Source: Flavobacteriales bacterium (GTDB lineage: Bacteria; Bacteroidota; Bacteroidia; Flavobacteriales_F; PHOS-HE28). From it: 64,000 bases of DNA. Within the stretch, counting starts at the first letter, position 1. Every line of letters starts with the position of its first letter. The position numbers and the translations under genes were made by a program. Of the stretch, positions 17,867 through 27,911 are shown piece by piece. The stretch is taken from NCBI GenBank assembly GCA_016717305.1, contig JADKFY010000002.1, positions 186,001 through 250,000 of the forward strand, in the 5' to 3' direction. Below the pieces are notes generated by a model that worked only from the letters and a program-made list of their open reading frames with translations, had not been told where the DNA came from and did not search any database.

Positions 17867-19327
17867 TCATTCATCCCACCACACCTTCGTAAAGAAGTCG
17901 TTGATCCCGTGACCGACTTCCATCACGTTCGAACCGTTCAAGCTGAGTTCGGTGGCGGGGTAGGCAAGGCGAACGGGTACGCGCGAAGCATCGATCGGTT
18001 GGTCTTGGGCATCGTGCAACACGGGGTAACCTGTGCGGCGCCATTCGCTGTACAGTTCGATCGCGTCAGTGTAGACGAAGGTCTTCCACTTTTGTTGGAT
18101 GATGTGCTCCAGCGTTCCGTTGAATTGTCCCGGTCCATTGAGGTAAGCGTCAACGTCCGTTTGGGCGATACCGAGTTGATCCATGTGTGCGCGCACACCG
18201 AGATCGTAGTAGGCAGCGGCGCTCATTGTGCCACCGTATCCCTTCAATGCAGCCTCGGCAAGCAGGAAGCAGGTCTCCGCGTAGCTGAAGGTATTTCCAG
18301 GCAGATCGGGGCGAAGGAAGTAAGAACCCACGTACGACGTAGTGAAGGTGTTCAGTGCATTCGGATCGATGTCACTTGAAAGCAAAAAGCTGGGTACACC
18401 AACGTACTCAAAGGTTCCGAAGACCACACTTTGCGGCGTGAATTCCGAATAGCGTGCGATACGCGGATCGCTGTCAGCAGAGAACATGTCTATCAAGAAA
18501 TCGCTAGGATTGTACATCCCTTGTGCAGTGTTCTCCAGTTCGTACATCGGGTTGCGTGCATTGCTGCTGTGTGGGAAACGTGCACTCTCTTGATTGGATC
18601 GGATGAAGTGGTCCTCATTCGTCAATTGTTGGATGATCGGTAATGCAACGTCCGGTGCTTTGTCGGAGATCCGCATGGCCAAGCGAAGGGTCAGTGAATT
18701 CGCGAAGCGCTTCCACTTGTCCACATCGCCACGATAGATCCAGTCCTCTGGGCCAACGTTGGGCTTGGTAGGGTCAAAGGCCGCAGAAGCTGATCGCAGT
18801 TCGTTGATCAAGTCTTCGTAGACCAAACGTTGTGTGTCGTAGCTCGGCGAGAAATCGGGTTGGTTCTCATCGTTGATCACGTTGTGCGCGGCGCTGTACG
18901 GAATGTCATCCCACAGGTCGGTGAGGCGATGGAAGATGTAGGCTCGGTAGATCCTGTAAGTGCTCAGTTTATTGATGCTCTCCGGATCGTTCTGCGTAAG
19001 CCGGATCGCTTCTTCGATGTTCCCGAGCACATCGGAATACATCAAGCTCCACGTGTTGTTCAGGGCGTCTCCACTAATGAAATACTCATCACCTGCGGAA
19101 GATATCCCGTTGATGCTCGCTTGTACCTGCATCCAATTGTTCAAGCCCCAGATCTCCGTTCGCACACCGTTCAGGTAATCCGTATGGTAGCGGTTCTGTG
19201 CATAGGCGAACAGCGCGTCCGGGTCCACATCCATGACCACGTTCGGGTTCATGTTGAGCTCCTCGAATCCTTTCCGACAGGAGAAAAGGAATAGGCACGA
19301 GATCAGAAGAAATGTGAGCTTCCTCAT
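17867..19327 (-). CDS. SusD/RagB-family nutrient-binding outer-membrane lipoprotein
   Basis: The 486-aa protein has a lipoprotein signal (FLLISCLFLFSC, Cys17) and the SusD fold (SusD_2-like): FEELNMNPN, EAIRLTQNDPESINKLSTYR, YIFHRLTDLWDDIPYS, RFANSLTLRLAMRISD, TFSYAETCFLLAEAALKGY and EHIIQQKWKTFVYTDAIELY. It is a surface lipoprotein that covers the SusC porin and binds the incoming oligomer (glycan or peptide). Its ATG overlaps the susC stop by one base (TGATG), so the two are coupled. The substrate cannot be inferred. Confidence 0.93.
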   Translation of the reverse strand: MRKLTFLLISCLFLFSCRKGFEELNMNPNVVMDVDPDALFAYAQNRYHTDYLNGVRTEIWGLNNWMQVQASINGISSAGDEYFISGDALNNTWSLMYSDVLGNIEEAIRLTQNDPESINKLSTYRIYRAYIFHRLTDLWDDIPYSAAHNVINDENQPDFSPSYDTQRLVYEDLINELRSASAAFDPTKPNVGPEDWIYRGDVDKWKRFANSLTLRLAMRISDKAPDVALPIIQQLTNEDHFIRSNQESARFPHSSNARNPMYELENTAQGMYNPSDFLIDMFSADSDPRIARYSEFTPQSVVFGTFEYVGVPSFLLSSDIDPNALNTFTTSYVGSYFLRPDLPGNTFSYAETCFLLAEAALKGYGGTMSAAAYYDLGVRAHMDQLGIAQTDVDAYLNGPGQFNGTLEHIIQQKWKTFVYTDAIELYSEWRRTGYPVLHDAQDQPIDASRVPVRLAYPATELSLNGSNVMEVGHGINDFFTKVWWDE

Positions 19328-22300
19328 CAGAATTCCGCTTTGATATTGAAGCCGATGCTGCGTGTGATCGGATACGTCGCGTACTCAACGCCTTGTCCGT
19401 TGCCGTTGGAGTAGGAAGCCTCCGGATCAATGTTCGGCACATTGCTGTGGATCAACCATAAATTCCTGCCGCTGATCGTGAGTTCCACATTGCGGAGTTT
19501 CTTACCGAAGGCATTCTTTCCGAAGCGATACGTGAGGCCCACCTCACGCAATTTCACGTAGCTCGCATCGTAAACGAACGGTTCGTGGATCTCCTTGCCC
19601 CAAACTGCATATTGCGTCCAATACACTTGTGGATCAATGGTCCGTTCCACAGCTTGTCCGCCAACATCCTGACCATTCACCACGGTGCCCGGAGCATAGA
19701 CCCCACTTACCGTGTAGCCTCCGGTCGGCTCCCAGTTGATCACGTAATTCCCGTTGGGTTCCGAACCATTCTCGGCCACGCCTGCGGCAACGCGCGCTGC
19801 CTCGGAAGCGTACCATTCCTTGCGACCTTCCAAGGTTGCAACGGCATTGCCGGAATATCCGTGCATGTACATGTTTGTCGCGGAATAGATGTCGCCACCT
19901 TTTTGGATATCCACCAAGAAGGAGAACACCCAATTCTTGTATTCGAATCCGTTGGTGATGCCCATGCGCCAGTCCGGATTCACATCGCCCAAGAGCACTT
20001 GTTGCGCGGTGCGCACGTAGGTGCCATCCGCGTTCATCAGTGGGTTACCGTTTCCATCGCGTTGGATCCCGTAGCCGAAGATCGAGCCGTACGGCAGGCC
20101 CGGTGTGGCGGTGATGTTCACCCGCCATTGATCACCGAGGATCTCTTGTTGCCCGCTGCTGTTCAGGCTTACGACAAGGTTGTTGTTCTTGGTGAAGTTG
20201 ATCGTGTTGGTCCACCTGAAGTTCTTCGCTACAATTGGTGCGGTGTTAAATAGGATCTCCACTCCACGGTTCCCTGATCTCGCCTGCATTCACCACCGCC
20301 GTCGTGTATCCGCTGGCTGCGGAAACCGAAGACGTGAGGATCTGGTTGAAGGTGCTTGCATTGTAGTACGTGAAGTCCACGGAAACACGATCCTTGAACA
20401 TGCGTAGTTCGACGCCGAACTCATAGCTCCGTTTCTTTTCAGGCTTGAGGTTCACCAGCGGAAAAGGGTTGTGGACCCTGGAAATTGCAACGCCATCCAC
20501 CGATGTGAGTGAGTCGTAGGCCAGTGCAAGTTGATACGGATCGGCATCCTTTCCAACTTGTGCAATGGAGGCGCGCAGCTTGCCGTAGGTGAGGAATTTC
20601 GGACGCTTTGCCATGTGTTCCGAGAACAAGTACGAGAGACTTGCCGAAGGATAGAAATAAGAGTTGTTCTGCTTGGGCAGGGTAGAGGTCCAATCGTTAC
20701 GGCCTGTAAGATCGAGGAACAGGTAGGACATGTACGAAACTTGCGCGGATCCGTAGATCGAGTTGATCCGTCGCTCGTAGAGGAATGTCCTGTCCGTTCG
20801 ATTCGATGGTGCCACATTCTCCAAATTGTACTCGAACGGCACGATCAGATTGCGGCCGCTCTGTGAACGTGTGCTGCGCTTCTGGTACATTGCGTTACCG
20901 CCCAAGTTGCCGGAGATCTCCCAAATCTCTTTGATCTTTTTCTTGGCGCTGATCAAATAGTCGGCGTTCACTTCAAGGAAGTTGAGCTTGTCATCATTGA
21001 ATTCGCCGTTCGGGGAAGTGAAGGAACGTGAGGCGATCCTGTTGTGTCGATCCTCATCGAAATGATCCATCCCGATGCGCCCCATCACCGAAAGCCAATC
21101 TTTCGTTTTGTGGATCAACGAAACATTGCCCAAGTACCGTTTCCGATCATCGCGATTGATGTTGCGTTCCACTGTGAAGAACGGGTTGCCGATCCAACCC
21201 CAGTTGGTGTACCACACTTGCTCGCGTCCGTCGCTGTCCTCGAAATTTTCCATGGACTCGGTGGAAACATTGCGCGGCATCATGATGATGTTGCGCGCCG
21301 CGTTGTGCCCGTTGCTCTGGTTAACTCGGTTGTAAGCGCGTTGATCGACGTAAGTGAATTTCAAGGCGTACTCCAATTTCTTGGTGATCGCGCCGGAGTT
21401 CGTGAGGTTCAAATTGTTCCGTTTGAACGTGCTCGTTGGCGTTATCCCTTGGTTTCGTAGATCGGTGAATGAGATCCGGACCGGGAATTTTCCTCCGTGG
21501 GCCAGCGAAATACTGTTCGTCAGCGTATGGCCGAGCTGGAAGTATTTCTTGTAGTTGTTCGGTTGCGGAGAGAACGTTGTGGTGTCGCCGTTCCAATCGA
21601 TGTATTGTTGGCCCAGCATTTCGGGTCCCCAACTCGCAGCGTAGGTGGGAAGTGAGGGTCGGTCGGTCTCGAAGAATGGGATGCCTTCGGGCGTGTACTT
21701 GAATTTGCCTTCTGATCCTGCCCCATAAGTGTTCTGGAGTTTGGTGAGGATGTATGCCGACTCGATGGATGTATTGATGTTCACGCCAACGCGCCATCCT
21801 TTCTTTGAACCAGCGGACTTCGTGGTGATCACGATCACGCCGTTCAACGCACGACTACCATAGAGCGCAGCCGCACTCGGTCCTTTCAGCACGATCAGGC
21901 TTTCAATATCGTCCGGGTCAATGTCCGAAATGGGACTGCCGAAATCGATGCCGCCCCATGTGCCACCGGAACCTTGCGTCGTGTTGTCGATCGGTATGCC
22001 GTCCACGACCACCAACGGTTGGTTGTTGTTCACCACCGAACTGTTGCCGCGGATAAGGATCCTACTTGATGCTCCAGGTCCACCCGAGGTCTTTGTGATC
22101 TGCACACCGGCGATCTTGCCTTGCATACTGTTCACCACATTGGGATCCCGGGTAACGGTTGCACTGCGCACATCCATTTTTCCGACCGCATATCCCAAGG
22201 ACTTTTCTTCGCGCGGAATGCCCAATGCCGTTACCACCACTTCTCCCAATTGGGTCGCCGCCGGTTCCAGTGTGATCGCAATTTCCTTTCTATTGTCTAC

Positions 22301-22546
22301 GGGGATGATCTGCTCCGTGAAGCCGATGTACCGCACCTGTATGCTGTCCGTGGGGAGAACAGCGATCGAGAACTTTCCGTCGATATCAGTGGTGGTTCCC
22401 TTGGTTGTTCCGCGCACTAGAACAGTGGCCCCGGGAAGTCCGAGTCCTTCGGCTTTGTCCGTGACCTTGCCCACAAGGGTGATCTCTTGAGCATTGCTGT
22501 AAAGTGAAATGGCGATAAGAAGGAGAAGGAGTATCGGTCTTGCCAT
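19327..22546 (-). CDS. SusC/RagA-family TonB-dependent outer-membrane receptor, one frame break
   Basis: This receptor imports ligands in partnership with the downstream SusD. In order it has a signal peptide (LLLLLIAISLYSNAQ), a carboxypeptidase-regulatory-like N-terminal domain (LVGKVTDKAEGLGLPGATVL), the plug with LGEVVVTALGIPREEKSLGY, VVVDGIPIDNT and LKGPSAAALYGSRALNGVIV, and a long beta-barrel ending GFNIKAEF with terminal Phe. The frame breaks at about 20272, where GGG on the coding strand should be GG (NAGEI-R-NRGVEILFN). Corrected length is about 1072 aa, usual for the family. A -7-like element (TTAATTTG, 22573-22580 on the minus strand) precedes it. Confidence 0.92.
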
Positions 22547-22572
22547 CCGTGGAGATGCTCGAAAAGGTGCCC

Positions 22573-22580
22573 CAAATTAA
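22573..22580 (-). promoter_or_regulatory. Possible Bacteroidota -7 element for susC
   Basis: TTAATTTG on the minus strand matches seven of eight positions of the TAnnTTTG consensus and lies 27 bases before the susC start codon. I see no good -33 partner at the right spacing. Confidence 0.25.
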
Positions 22581-22712
22581 GCGGATCCAAAGTGGGAACG
22601 TACCATTAGAACAGGACTTCTTGGATTGTCGGAAACCAAGCAGAGCTTTGCGAATTACTTGTCCGGAGACTTCGGGAAAGCGTGTAGCTTAGCGGCAAGA
22701 TCACACGCTGAT

Positions 22713-23948
22713 ATGAGAACATTCCTTACGCTGCTCTTCCTCACCTGTTCGATGTTGCTCCTTGCACAGGACGTTACGGTGACCGGTTTCGATGGTGAAA
22801 CCCACACCGGCGGAAGCACGATCAACAAGACGGTGGAGTTCCCTGCTGATCTTTCCAACGTTTCCCAGATCCTCATGCACATCTCGTTGAGCTGCCCGCC
22901 CGGTGGCTGCGATCCTTGGGATCGGTTAGCAAAACTGTCGGTCGTTGTCGATGGTGAAGCGATGGAGATCGGACGTTACGCAACGCCCTATCTGCTTTCC
23001 ACTTGTGGTTGGACATTGGATGTGACGGACTACAGGAACTACCTCACGGGCACTACCGAATTAGCATCGTCCATAGAGACCTACCAGAACGGTTGGAACA
23101 TCCACACCTCCTTCGATTTCATCGAGGGCACACCGGAATACGAGTATGTCACGGTAACCCAGTTCTACCGGGATGACCTTACCTACGGTGACACCTTGTT
23201 CTACAGCATCAATATACCCGACTATGATTTCATGGTGCCGGAAAATGCGGAAGAGGTCGTCTTTCGGGTGATCAATACGGGGCACGGACAGGGGAACACC
23301 GATAACGCGGCTGAGTTCTCACAGAAGACGCACCACATCCACGTGAATGGTGAGGAGCGCTTTTCGCAGTATTTATGGGATCCGAATTGTGCGCAGAACC
23401 CATGTGCGAACCAAGCGGGTACATGGCAGTTCGCAAGAGCGGGTTGGTGTCCGGGGAAGGCCGTGGTGCCTTGGGATTATGATGTGACCCAGTGGGGAAC
23501 GCCGGGCGGATCGGTGAACGTGGATTATGTGCTGGAACCGTTCTACAACCTATGCAGCCCATGGAATATCGATTGCACACCGTCGAATTGTAATGGAGGT
23601 GCCTGTACTTATAACAGCAGCACGCACACGACACCGGTCTACAAGATCGCCTTGCAAATGATATCGAAGAGTTCCACGCAGGTTTCGGTGGAAGAAGTTG
23701 ATCCAATGGAACAACTCGGCATCCAAGTTTTTCCGAACCCCACGGAAGGTTTGCTGAACGTTACCATGAAGCATTCGGCATTGCTCTCAGTCGAAGTGTT
23801 GGACATAAATGGGAAGGCCGTAATGCGAAGCAACATGAACACCACCCGCGATCAACTGGATCTTCGCGAACTAAGGTCCGGCATTTATTTGCTGAAGATG
23901 TCCGGCTCCGAAGGCATCCATTCACAACGTTTCATTCTCACACATTGA
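22713..23948 (+). CDS. Secreted PNGase F-like protein with T9SS type A sorting domain
   Basis: Start at ATG 22713 gives a signal peptide (FLTLLFLTCSMLLLAQ). The body aligns by eye with both domains of peptide-N-glycosidase F: SLSCPPGGCDPWDRLA, GRYATPYLL, GWTLDVTDYRNYLTG, TGHGQGNTDNAAEF, THHIHVNGE and GTWQFARAGWCPGKAVVPWD. Residues at the positions of the PNGase F catalytic Asp60, Glu118 and Glu206 appear to be kept (D67, E122, E201 counted from Met1). A C-terminal T9SS domain follows (VFPNPTEGLLNVTM...GIYLLKMSG). It probably acts outside the cell on N-glycoproteins. It is divergent from susC. Confidence 0.85.
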   Translation: MRTFLTLLFLTCSMLLLAQDVTVTGFDGETHTGGSTINKTVEFPADLSNVSQILMHISLSCPPGGCDPWDRLAKLSVVVDGEAMEIGRYATPYLLSTCGWTLDVTDYRNYLTGTTELASSIETYQNGWNIHTSFDFIEGTPEYEYVTVTQFYRDDLTYGDTLFYSINIPDYDFMVPENAEEVVFRVINTGHGQGNTDNAAEFSQKTHHIHVNGEERFSQYLWDPNCAQNPCANQAGTWQFARAGWCPGKAVVPWDYDVTQWGTPGGSVNVDYVLEPFYNLCSPWNIDCTPSNCNGGACTYNSSTHTTPVYKIALQMISKSSTQVSVEEVDPMEQLGIQVFPNPTEGLLNVTMKHSALLSVEVLDINGKAVMRSNMNTTRDQLDLRELRSGIYLLKMSGSEGIHSQRFILTH

Positions 23949-23960
23949 CCCGACCCCTAG

Positions 23961-25457
23961 ATGAAAAGACAGGTACTCCTCACTTCTACATTGCTCTTGG
24001 CAGCAGGAATGTTCGCGCAAACCCCAGCGGGTAACGCCTTCCACATTGATTACGACGAGTTCCAAAGCTCGAACTCCCTCAAACACCTGGATGCGGGCAA
24101 CAATGCGGTCCTGAACCCGGGTGATCAACTCACCGCGATGTGCTGGATCCAACTCCGGGACATTGGCGACAATCAGAAGATCCTGGGCAAGTTCAATTTG
24201 GACAACACCGGTTACATCCTCGCTGTGGACCAAGGCAAAGTGTATGCGGAAGTATGGAATCCCACCCACTATGACCCCTTGAACGGATTGATGAACCCCA
24301 CTGCACAGTATTGGTACCACATAGCCATGACCTATACACGCGGAGTTGCATTGAAGTCCTACATCAACGGCGTTGAAGTCGGCTCCACGGTGGTTTCCAA
24401 TGCGCCGATCAGCACCAGCAATAACCGGTTGATCATTGGTGTCTCTTCATGGATGGAATTGGGCTCGTTCCAAACGTTTGGAAATTTGGATGAGATCGCG
24501 TTGTACAACGTGGCACTTACTCCTGACCAGATCAAGGCGCAGATGTTCAAAGGGATCGATGGGTCAGAAGCGGGTCTCATCGCGGGCTACAATTTTGATG
24601 CACCCATTGGCAACACAGCGGCCGATCTTTCCGGCAATGGCAATACGGCGGTCGGTAGTGCCACATTTACGGGAACAGAGTGGGCAGAATCGAAAGCTCC
24701 GCTCGCCGATGACAACACCGCAACGGCATCGGACCTGAATGCGATCTGGAAAGGGAAGAGCCTTACCGGTCCGTGGTTCACTTCCACCACCAACGGGCTC
24801 AACCTAACGGCCACGGCCATGGACACCACTGATTACGCAGTGTTCGGGCATAACGAAGGTATCGGCGTCACGGCGAATGACATTCCCACGAATGCACCTG
24901 CCGACTTCATGCGCACCGAGCGCGTTTGGCCTTTTACCAGTTTGGGCGATGCCAGCATGTCCATGGTCATGAACTTGAATGCGGCTGCAGGCGGCGGGAC
25001 CGTTTTGGACTTGACGCAACCGGCCTGGAATTATGCACTTCTATGGAGGCCTGCGGGAGCAAGTGGTTTCGTTGCCGTTGCGAATGGATCCAGCTTCATG
25101 AATGGAGTGGTCACCTTTACCGCACAAATGCCGAATAGCGGTGAGTACGCCATTGGAGTGGGCAGCGCGATCACCCAACCGATAGGGATCGAAGAGCATG
25201 TGAATGTTGCCGCGTTCAAAATTGCTCCCAATCCGAACCAAGGGGTCTTTGCGGTAAGCATGGAGCGCGCTATAAAAGGTGCGGCCAATTTACAGGTCAT
25301 GGATGCCGCCGGAAGGATCGTTCATCAAGAAGCGATCCGTTCAAGTGGTGTGGTGGGCCGTGTGCACATGGACCTGGGCAGCGTTGCAAAGGGGATCTAC
25401 TTGGTCAAATTATCTGCAGGCGGATCGTTCCATCAGCAGCGCATTGTAGTGGAGTAA
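23961..25457 (+). CDS. Secreted LamG-domain protein with T9SS type A sorting domain
   Basis: The 498-aa protein starts 12 bases after the PNGase F-like gene and is probably cotranscribed. A signal peptide (LLTSTLLLAAGMFAQ) precedes a LamG/concanavalin A-like domain (about 25-215): LTAMCWIQLRDIGDN, YHIAMTYTRGVALKSYINGV, FQTFGNLDEIALYNVALTPD and LIAGYNFD. A beta-rich linker follows, and the C-terminus has the T9SS sorting module (FKIAPNPNQGVFAVSM...GIYLVKLSAGG). LamG domains in such proteins usually bind glycans. No catalytic domain is visible. Confidence 0.9.
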   Translation: MKRQVLLTSTLLLAAGMFAQTPAGNAFHIDYDEFQSSNSLKHLDAGNNAVLNPGDQLTAMCWIQLRDIGDNQKILGKFNLDNTGYILAVDQGKVYAEVWNPTHYDPLNGLMNPTAQYWYHIAMTYTRGVALKSYINGVEVGSTVVSNAPISTSNNRLIIGVSSWMELGSFQTFGNLDEIALYNVALTPDQIKAQMFKGIDGSEAGLIAGYNFDAPIGNTAADLSGNGNTAVGSATFTGTEWAESKAPLADDNTATASDLNAIWKGKSLTGPWFTSTTNGLNLTATAMDTTDYAVFGHNEGIGVTANDIPTNAPADFMRTERVWPFTSLGDASMSMVMNLNAAAGGGTVLDLTQPAWNYALLWRPAGASGFVAVANGSSFMNGVVTFTAQMPNSGEYAIGVGSAITQPIGIEEHVNVAAFKIAPNPNQGVFAVSMERAIKGAANLQVMDAAGRIVHQEAIRSSGVVGRVHMDLGSVAKGIYLVKLSAGGSFHQQRIVVE

Positions 25458-25483
25458 AGAGCTCGATCGTTTCCTTCCAAGTG

Positions 25484-25508
25484 CAATGGCGAGTGATCCT
25501 CGCCATTG
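25484..25508 (+). terminator. Hairpin terminator after the LamG gene
   Basis: CAATGGCGAG and CTCGCCATTG form a 10-bp stem around TGATC, 26 bases after the stop, followed by TTCATTT. It separates the PNGase F/LamG pair from the next gene. Confidence 0.7.
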
Positions 25509-25570
25509 TTCATTTGGGCTTGTTCCACAAGTACAATTACCTTCACCGCCGACAAATTCGAACACACCAA

Positions 25571-26806
25571 ATGAGATCGATCTTCACCCTGCTTGCATTT
25601 GCGGGCACCCTTACAACTTTCGCCACCGACCGTATCGTGGAGGAATTCGGCCAAGCACCCGCCTACGCGAACATCACATCAGCAGTGGCTGCTGCTGTTG
25701 ATGGCGATCGCATCATCGTGAAGAACAGGGCCGGGAACATTCCGTGGATCGAGAACATCACGGTGAACGCGAGCCTTCAGTTCTTGAGCTTCGCGAACGA
25801 CGATTTCTTCTACGTCCAAGGTGGCTATACGATCACCGGTGCTGCTGGCCGCCAGGTCACCATCATCGGCATGCGCAACACTTCGGGCAGCATGGCCTTC
25901 GTTTCGGGCGGAGGTGTTCGGGGAACGAAGGTGCGTCTCGTCGATAGCTACTTCGTGAATGGTAGCGTGAGCATGAACAACAACAACTTCGATGTGGATG
26001 TGATCGGTAGCACCTTCCTGAATGGTTCTGTTTCGATCAACTACGGCAATGTGGTCGGATGCGACATCGATGCATCCGCGCTCACCGATGAAGGCATCAG
26101 TATCACGGGGAATGCCTCCGGTTTCACGCTTGATACTTGTGCGATCATCGGGAACAAGGTGAAAGGTCCGGTGAGCTACGAAGGCATCTTCTCCAGTTCT
26201 GAAGGTCAAGTGCTACACATCCGCAACAACTTCATCCAGCACGGATGGATGGGCATCGAGATCTACGAGGGCAACACATCCGGTGTGCAGAACCTGATCT
26301 GGAACAACACCGTCGTCGCGTACACCGGTCAGTTCACGACGTATGGCATCAGTTTGGCGAATACCAACACGGGCAGTGTGTGGGAGGTGATGAACAATGC
26401 CGTCACGCGCACGTGGAACAACTCGAACAACCGAGGGATCAACAGAGATAGCGGGAATCTCGGTCAGATCAACGTGTACTTCAACCACGTTTCAAATGAA
26501 CTGCTCATACCGGTTTCCCCTAGTTTCACTTTTGAATCGGACAACACCGTCGATCAGGTCATCACGTTGAACGCGGACGGCACGTTCGCCAGTCCAGGCG
26601 CATGCATCGATGGGGGCAATCCTGCCGGTGTACTGAGCGATCTGGACCTGTCACCTGGTGACGCCGGTGCATACGGGGGCTCCTATACACTGACGAATTT
26701 CCATCCGTTGCATACCGGTTCCGCCCGGGTGTATCTCACAGGACACCCGTTCAACGTGCGTTCCGGTGCAACCTTGCGTGTGAAGGGTGTAGCTTTCGAT
26801 CGCTAA
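25571..26806 (+). CDS. Secreted right-handed beta-helix (pectate-lyase-like) protein
   Basis: Start at ATG 25571 (MRSIFTLLAFAGTLTTFA signal peptide). The 411-aa protein begins with the block ITSAVAAAVDGDRIIVKNRA, typical of parallel beta-helix proteins, and then shows short repeated strands (VRLVDSYFVNGSVSMNNNNF, DVIGSTFLNGSVSINYGNVV, HIRNNFIQHGWMGIEIYEGN). Pectin lyases, surface adhesins and other proteins share this fold; no catalytic residues of a pectate lyase can be assigned. It has no T9SS domain. Its TAA overlaps the ATG of the next gene. Confidence 0.8.
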   Translation: MRSIFTLLAFAGTLTTFATDRIVEEFGQAPAYANITSAVAAAVDGDRIIVKNRAGNIPWIENITVNASLQFLSFANDDFFYVQGGYTITGAAGRQVTIIGMRNTSGSMAFVSGGGVRGTKVRLVDSYFVNGSVSMNNNNFDVDVIGSTFLNGSVSINYGNVVGCDIDASALTDEGISITGNASGFTLDTCAIIGNKVKGPVSYEGIFSSSEGQVLHIRNNFIQHGWMGIEIYEGNTSGVQNLIWNNTVVAYTGQFTTYGISLANTNTGSVWEVMNNAVTRTWNNSNNRGINRDSGNLGQINVYFNHVSNELLIPVSPSFTFESDNTVDQVITLNADGTFASPGACIDGGNPAGVLSDLDLSPGDAGAYGGSYTLTNFHPLHTGSARVYLTGHPFNVRSGATLRVKGVAFDR

Positions 26807-27879
26807 TGCTGGAGGTCATGCGAATGCGAACCATATTCCTATCTGCTGTCGTGTTCTTGTGTACACGGTTGGTCGGCCAGACGGGGTTGTTGTCCACCGA
26901 ATATTTCTGGGATGCGGATCCCGGGCAAGGCAACGGCATCGCCTTGGTCGCCGTGGATGGCAGCTATGACCAAGCTCTGGAATTGGTCATGGCCCAAACA
27001 GGGTCACTACCCAGCGCTGGAGAGCATTCATTCTCCATCCGAGCACATGACTCGGACGGCAATTGGGGACCAGCCTTCACTACGTTGGTCCAAGTGTTAC
27101 CGGGTTCGGTCAACTTTCCGGATGTCCAAGTGAATGAAGGTGAGTACTACTGGGATACCGATCCCGGCGAAGGAAGTGGTAGTCCTTTGTTCGCATTGGA
27201 CGGGAATTACAACGATGCGTTGGAAAACATCGGTGCCGATATTGATCAACTGCCTGCACCCGGTTTGCATGTGCTGAGCATGCGCACGTTGGATGTGAAC
27301 AGCAACTGGAGCGCTCCGTTCAGCGTTGTTGTGGAAGTGCTTACGGGCAGCGTCACCTTCCCTGCTATACATATCTCGGCAGCGGAATACTGGTTCGATA
27401 CCGATCCGGGCGAAGGAGCTGGAACACCCATGTTGGCTGCGGACGGTGCATTCGACAATGCCATCGAAAGCATAAAGGGCAATGCGATCCCCGTTCCTGT
27501 TATCGCAGGGTTCAATGTGCTTTGGATGCGAGCTCAAGATGATGATGGTGGCTGGGGCCCATCGTTCGGTGTTGTTGTGAATATGGATACCACGATCACT
27601 GGAACAGTGGATGTGCCGGAAGTGAACACGGATGCGACCACATTTGTCTTAGCGCCGAATCCTACAACTGCAGATGGCGGTTTCCGGGTCGAGCAGCAAG
27701 GCCAACCACAGCGCATCCGTATCCGCGTATTGGATAGCCAAGGTCGCTTGGTGCTGGATAGGGACTACGGCAGTCGTTCCAAGGTCGATGTCGCGCTAGA
27801 TGGCGTTGCTACGGGAATGTATCCAGTTGGTGTGTTCATCGGAGATCAGGTCACTTGGCACTCTGTCGTGGTGCATTGA
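26806..27879 (+). CDS. Secreted triple-repeat protein (WDTDPG repeats) with T9SS-type C-terminus
   Basis: The gene overlaps the previous stop by one base (TAATG); ATG codons at 26818 and 26824 are alternative starts. After a signal peptide (FLSAVVFLCTRLVGQ) come three repeats of about 95 residues, each opening with 'EY.WDTDPG.G.G.PL.A.DG' (EYFWDADPGQGNGIALVAVD, EYYWDTDPGEGSGSPLFALD, EYWFDTDPGEGAGTPMLAAD) and closing with a 'G.H.L..R..D.D..WG..F...V.V' block. The end (FVLAPNPTTADGGFRV...GMYPVGVFIG) is a T9SS type A module. The Asp-rich opening could bind calcium. Function unknown; cotranscribed with the beta-helix gene. Confidence 0.85.
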   Translation: MLEVMRMRTIFLSAVVFLCTRLVGQTGLLSTEYFWDADPGQGNGIALVAVDGSYDQALELVMAQTGSLPSAGEHSFSIRAHDSDGNWGPAFTTLVQVLPGSVNFPDVQVNEGEYYWDTDPGEGSGSPLFALDGNYNDALENIGADIDQLPAPGLHVLSMRTLDVNSNWSAPFSVVVEVLTGSVTFPAIHISAAEYWFDTDPGEGAGTPMLAADGAFDNAIESIKGNAIPVPVIAGFNVLWMRAQDDDGGWGPSFGVVVNMDTTITGTVDVPEVNTDATTFVLAPNPTTADGGFRVEQQGQPQRIRIRVLDSQGRLVLDRDYGSRSKVDVALDGVATGMYPVGVFIGDQVTWHSVVVH

Positions 27880-27911
27880 TTTGGCATTTCCATGATGCGG
27901 TTTCTTCGATC

